Assembly: GCA_002495845.1 (NCBI GenBank)
Contig: DAHF01000009.1
Span: forward strand, 1 to 8,347
Origin: Sulfolobus sp. UBA167
GTDB lineage: Archaea > Thermoproteota > Thermoprotei_A > Sulfolobales > Sulfolobaceae
Length of the DNA stretch: 8,347 bases
Direction of reading: 5' to 3'
In this document: positions 6,441-8,347 of the stretch, piece by piece
How positions within the stretch are numbered: the stretch's first letter is position 1
Layout of the letters: the number at the start of each line of letters is the position of its first letter
Made by a program: the position numbers and the translations under genes
Notes under the pieces: generated by a model
What the model was told of the DNA's origin: nothing
Databases searched by the model: none
What the model saw: the letters and a program-made list of their open reading frames with translations, nothing else

Positions 6441-6455
6441 ATTTTTTTATTTTTA
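6441..6455 (+). terminator. T-run, likely archaeal-type terminator
   Basis: The stretch ATTTTTTTATTTTTA, within a strongly A/T-rich spacer, has two T-runs on the plus strand. Archaeal RNA polymerases stop at such T-tracts without needing a hairpin. It would end transcription of the propeller gene before the binding-protein promoter begins. Confidence 0.4.
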
Positions 6456-6484
6456 TCATTCAAAAATTTGTGGACATATAAATC

Positions 6485-6492
6485 TTTATATA
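6485..6492 (+). promoter_or_regulatory. TATA box of the binding-protein gene
   Basis: TTTATATA is centred about 27 nt before the ATG at 6516, the spacing typical of leaderless genes in Sulfolobales. There is no ribosome site at a workable distance, and an in-frame TGA at 6510-6512 fixes this ATG as the earliest start. A second A/T box, ATATAAAT at 6476-6483, is slightly farther upstream. Confidence 0.65.
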
Positions 6493-6515
6493 TTACTGTT
6501 CTAGAATGCTGAGAT

Positions 6516-8347
6516 ATGCAGAGCAAGTCAAAAGTGTTAAGCATAATAGCGTTGGGAATAATGTTGTTTTCAATAGTAATAGATGCAGGAATATCCACTA
6601 ACGCTGCATATGTCTCAGCTACGGCCAATGAACCAGTAATAAACTGGTATCAAGTAAGCTATACATGCCCCTGGGTTGGAAGCATAGAGTACATATTCTC
6701 ATATTCTACACACACCGCCGAGTTCTCTGCCCTTCAAAAAGGGAAGATAGACTTCGCTACAATATCGCATGAAAGTGACTTCAAGAGCGGGCAGACTGAC
6801 CCTAATCTGTGGGTTAACACATCAGTGGAAGAGTCATTCGCAATGTTAGTCTTCGCCTTCGGGAACCCGCTGACCGCCAACGTCAACTTCAGGTACGCTA
6901 TATCAAACCTGATAAATTATCAAGTATTAACAGACAAGGTACAAGACAACGGCCTTTTAGGCATAGGGTCTCCCTTCTATCTCTTCCCTGGGATACCTTT
7001 CTATAAGCCCTACATAAATCCTGAAGCATCAGTCTGGTACGAGAAATACGAGTCCTATAACCTCAGTATGGCAGTATATCACCTAGAGCAGATACCTAAC
7101 GTTACTCACGTCAACGGACAATGGTATTATCAGGGGAAGCCACTGAAGCTAACTTTCACATATCCGTCTGGTGATACGCCGGCAGAGAAACTAGCTACAT
7201 ACTTGCAGGATCAAGCTGCTAGCATAAACCTGACCATAGTGCCAGTTCAGACGACTTTCGCTCAGTTGATCGAAGCAGCTACAACTCCACCTTTCAATGC
7301 TTTCAATATAACAACGTTCGGATGGATTAACCTAGGGCCTTTTGCAACGTCATGGATGCAGGGGATATATACCAGCCCCTCTAACACAGGAGGATTCTCA
7401 AACTCTACAATAGATACGATTTTAGATAAAGCATCTTCACTTCCACTATCCCAGGCAGAGAAATACGTACAACAAGCTGACCTCTACCTACAACAGCAGT
7501 TACCATACGTAGTCCTTTGGTGGTCTAACGCAGTAGACGGAATCTACCTACCCGGTTGGGCTGACTACATATATCTAAACGTTACATCAGAGTACGCTTA
7601 CTCTATACTCAACGTTCATCCAAGGGGAAGCTTCCTGAACGGAACATTCATCTACTCCTCTGTGTCATCTAGCGCTCCAAGACACATTAACCCTTACGCC
7701 AGTGCCTCAGTCTATGCCTTCAATGTCTTAGGTGACATATATCCCACTCTAGTGTTCTCTGAGTATGCTAATGAGACTGCATTGTTACCTTCCATAGCCA
7801 AATCATGGAACTTACAGTTAATACCCAAGGAGACCCTTCCGAACGGAGACCTGATAGTGAACGGCTCAGTGTTGACAGTCAATTTAGTCCACAATGCTAC
7901 ATGGACTAACGGAGTGCCGATAACAGCGTACGACGTGAACTTCACCATATGGTGGTTGGACATCCCAGGTATGATGGGGACTAACACGTTTGACGGCTTA
8001 CACGTCAATTACACAGCACTGTCCGACAATGGTGAAATAAGCACGGACTACTTCGGATCTCAGCCCTACATAGTGTGGACTAATGTGACTTCACCATATC
8101 AAATAAAGATCTACATGAATGCCTCAAGCTATCAAGATGAGTTCGACGCACTAGACGGCTATTATATATATCCATCCTTCGTGTTCAATACAACAAGTCC
8201 AGCATCTGTATACGCGGAGAAGATAGCTGACCTTCAATCAGGAGGTGGGTACTACTTCGCAGGCGCTTTCAACAACTATCAAGAATATTTAGTGAAGGCT
8301 AACTTACACTTCGCTAGGATAAACCCGTTGCTGTTCCTACAGAATGT
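6516..8347 (+). CDS. Family-5 (oligopeptide-type) substrate-binding protein, N-terminal part, permuted domain order
   Basis: This is a secreted solute-binding protein that would deliver ligand to the permeases encoded on the other strand. The frame is open for 610 codons and runs off the window. A signal sequence (MQSKSK, then hydrophobic residues about 7-27, possible cleavage after VSA near 35) is followed by what resembles the second half of a family-5 protein: ALQKGKIDFA (72-81), FRYAISNLINYQVLTDKV (125-142), LKLTFTYPSG (210-219), and GFSNSTIDTILDKA through LPYVVLWW (293-336). After that comes what resembles the first half: RHINPYASASVYAFNVLGDIYP (389-410), LPSIAKSW (424-431) and NATWTNGVPITAYDVNFT (460-477). 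In OppA-like proteins these blocks come in the reverse order. Many sequons (for example Asn101, 182, 195, 238, 264) fit a glycosylated surface protein. Homologues in this group often end in a Ser/Thr linker and membrane anchor, which would lie past the window. The substrate could be peptide or oligosaccharide. Confidence 0.92.
   Translation, partial: MQSKSKVLSIIALGIMLFSIVIDAGISTNAAYVSATANEPVINWYQVSYTCPWVGSIEYIFSYSTHTAEFSALQKGKIDFATISHESDFKSGQTDPNLWVNTSVEESFAMLVFAFGNPLTANVNFRYAISNLINYQVLTDKVQDNGLLGIGSPFYLFPGIPFYKPYINPEASVWYEKYESYNLSMAVYHLEQIPNVTHVNGQWYYQGKPLKLTFTYPSGDTPAEKLATYLQDQAASINLTIVPVQTTFAQLIEAATTPPFNAFNITTFGWINLGPFATSWMQGIYTSPSNTGGFSNSTIDTILDKASSLPLSQAEKYVQQADLYLQQQLPYVVLWWSNAVDGIYLPGWADYIYLNVTSEYAYSILNVHPRGSFLNGTFIYSSVSSSAPRHINPYASASVYAFNVLGDIYPTLVFSEYANETALLPSIAKSWNLQLIPKETLPNGDLIVNGSVLTVNLVHNATWTNGVPITAYDVNFTIWWLDIPGMMGTNTFDGLHVNYTALSDNGEISTDYFGSQPYIVWTNVTSPYQIKIYMNASSYQDEFDALDGYYIYPSFVFNTTSPASVYAEKIADLQSGGGYYFAGAFNNYQEYLVKANLHFARINPLLFLQN

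Noticed and set aside
6293..6515. Search for a C/D-box small RNA, tRNA or CRISPR repeats in the only long spacer
   Set aside because: No RTGATGA/CTGA box pair, no cloverleaf and no spaced direct repeats were found.
6356..6628. Minus-strand frame of 90 codons across the spacer and the receptor signal sequence
   Set aside because: It overlaps the strong leaderless start and signal peptide of the receptor gene; its composition follows the A/T-rich spacer and there is no promoter or ribosome site.
7712..8008. Minus-strand frame of 98 codons inside the receptor gene
   Set aside because: It is a shadow opposite a well-supported family-5 domain (the W-T-N-G-V-P-I-T-A-Y-D-V block).

Overview
The window looks like part of a thermoacidophilic archaeal chromosome, most likely Sulfolobales. 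The signs are leaderless genes with A/T-rich TATA boxes just upstream of the ATG, internal operon genes with GGTGA/GAGG-type ribosome sites and GTG/TTG starts, heavy use of AGG/AGA arginine codons, and secreted proteins full of N-x-S/T glycosylation sequons. Base composition looks mid-40s percent GC by eye (not counted), which would suit a Metallosphaera-like genus, but the genus is a guess.

Layout. Positions 1-63 look like the right end of an IS200/IS605-type element (hairpin followed by GTAGTTCAC), abutting the last gene of an operon that runs leftward. That minus-strand operon (about 5037 down to 60) encodes a complete peptide/opine/nickel-type ABC importer core: a DppB-like permease, a DppC-like permease with a large extra outside domain, a DppD-like ATPase, a DppF-like ATPase, and a small four-helix membrane protein of unknown role. 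The first gene is probably leaderless. The three ABC genes that follow overlap their upstream neighbour by 4, 1 and 4 nt. These three and the small last gene all have non-ATG starts and their own ribosome sites, so translation is probably coupled.

A short intergenic region (5038-5080) drives the operon leftward and, rightward, a gene for a membrane-anchored, heavily sequon-bearing protein that reads as an extracytoplasmic seven-blade beta-propeller candidate. After it come a perfect 9-bp inverted repeat and an A/T-rich spacer with T-runs and a TATA box, then a leaderless gene for a secreted family-5 substrate-binding protein that runs off the window end (610 codons visible).

Taken together this is one transport locus: binding protein, two permeases, two ATPases, a putative surface propeller and a small membrane protein. 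The substrate cannot be read from sequence; this transporter family carries oligopeptides, and in Sulfolobales also oligosaccharides such as cellobiose and maltose. The most unusual points are the order of parts in the binding protein (the second half of the fold precedes the first half, as in a circular permutation), the roughly 200-residue outside domain inserted in the DppC-type permease, and the propeller gene placed between receptor and permeases.
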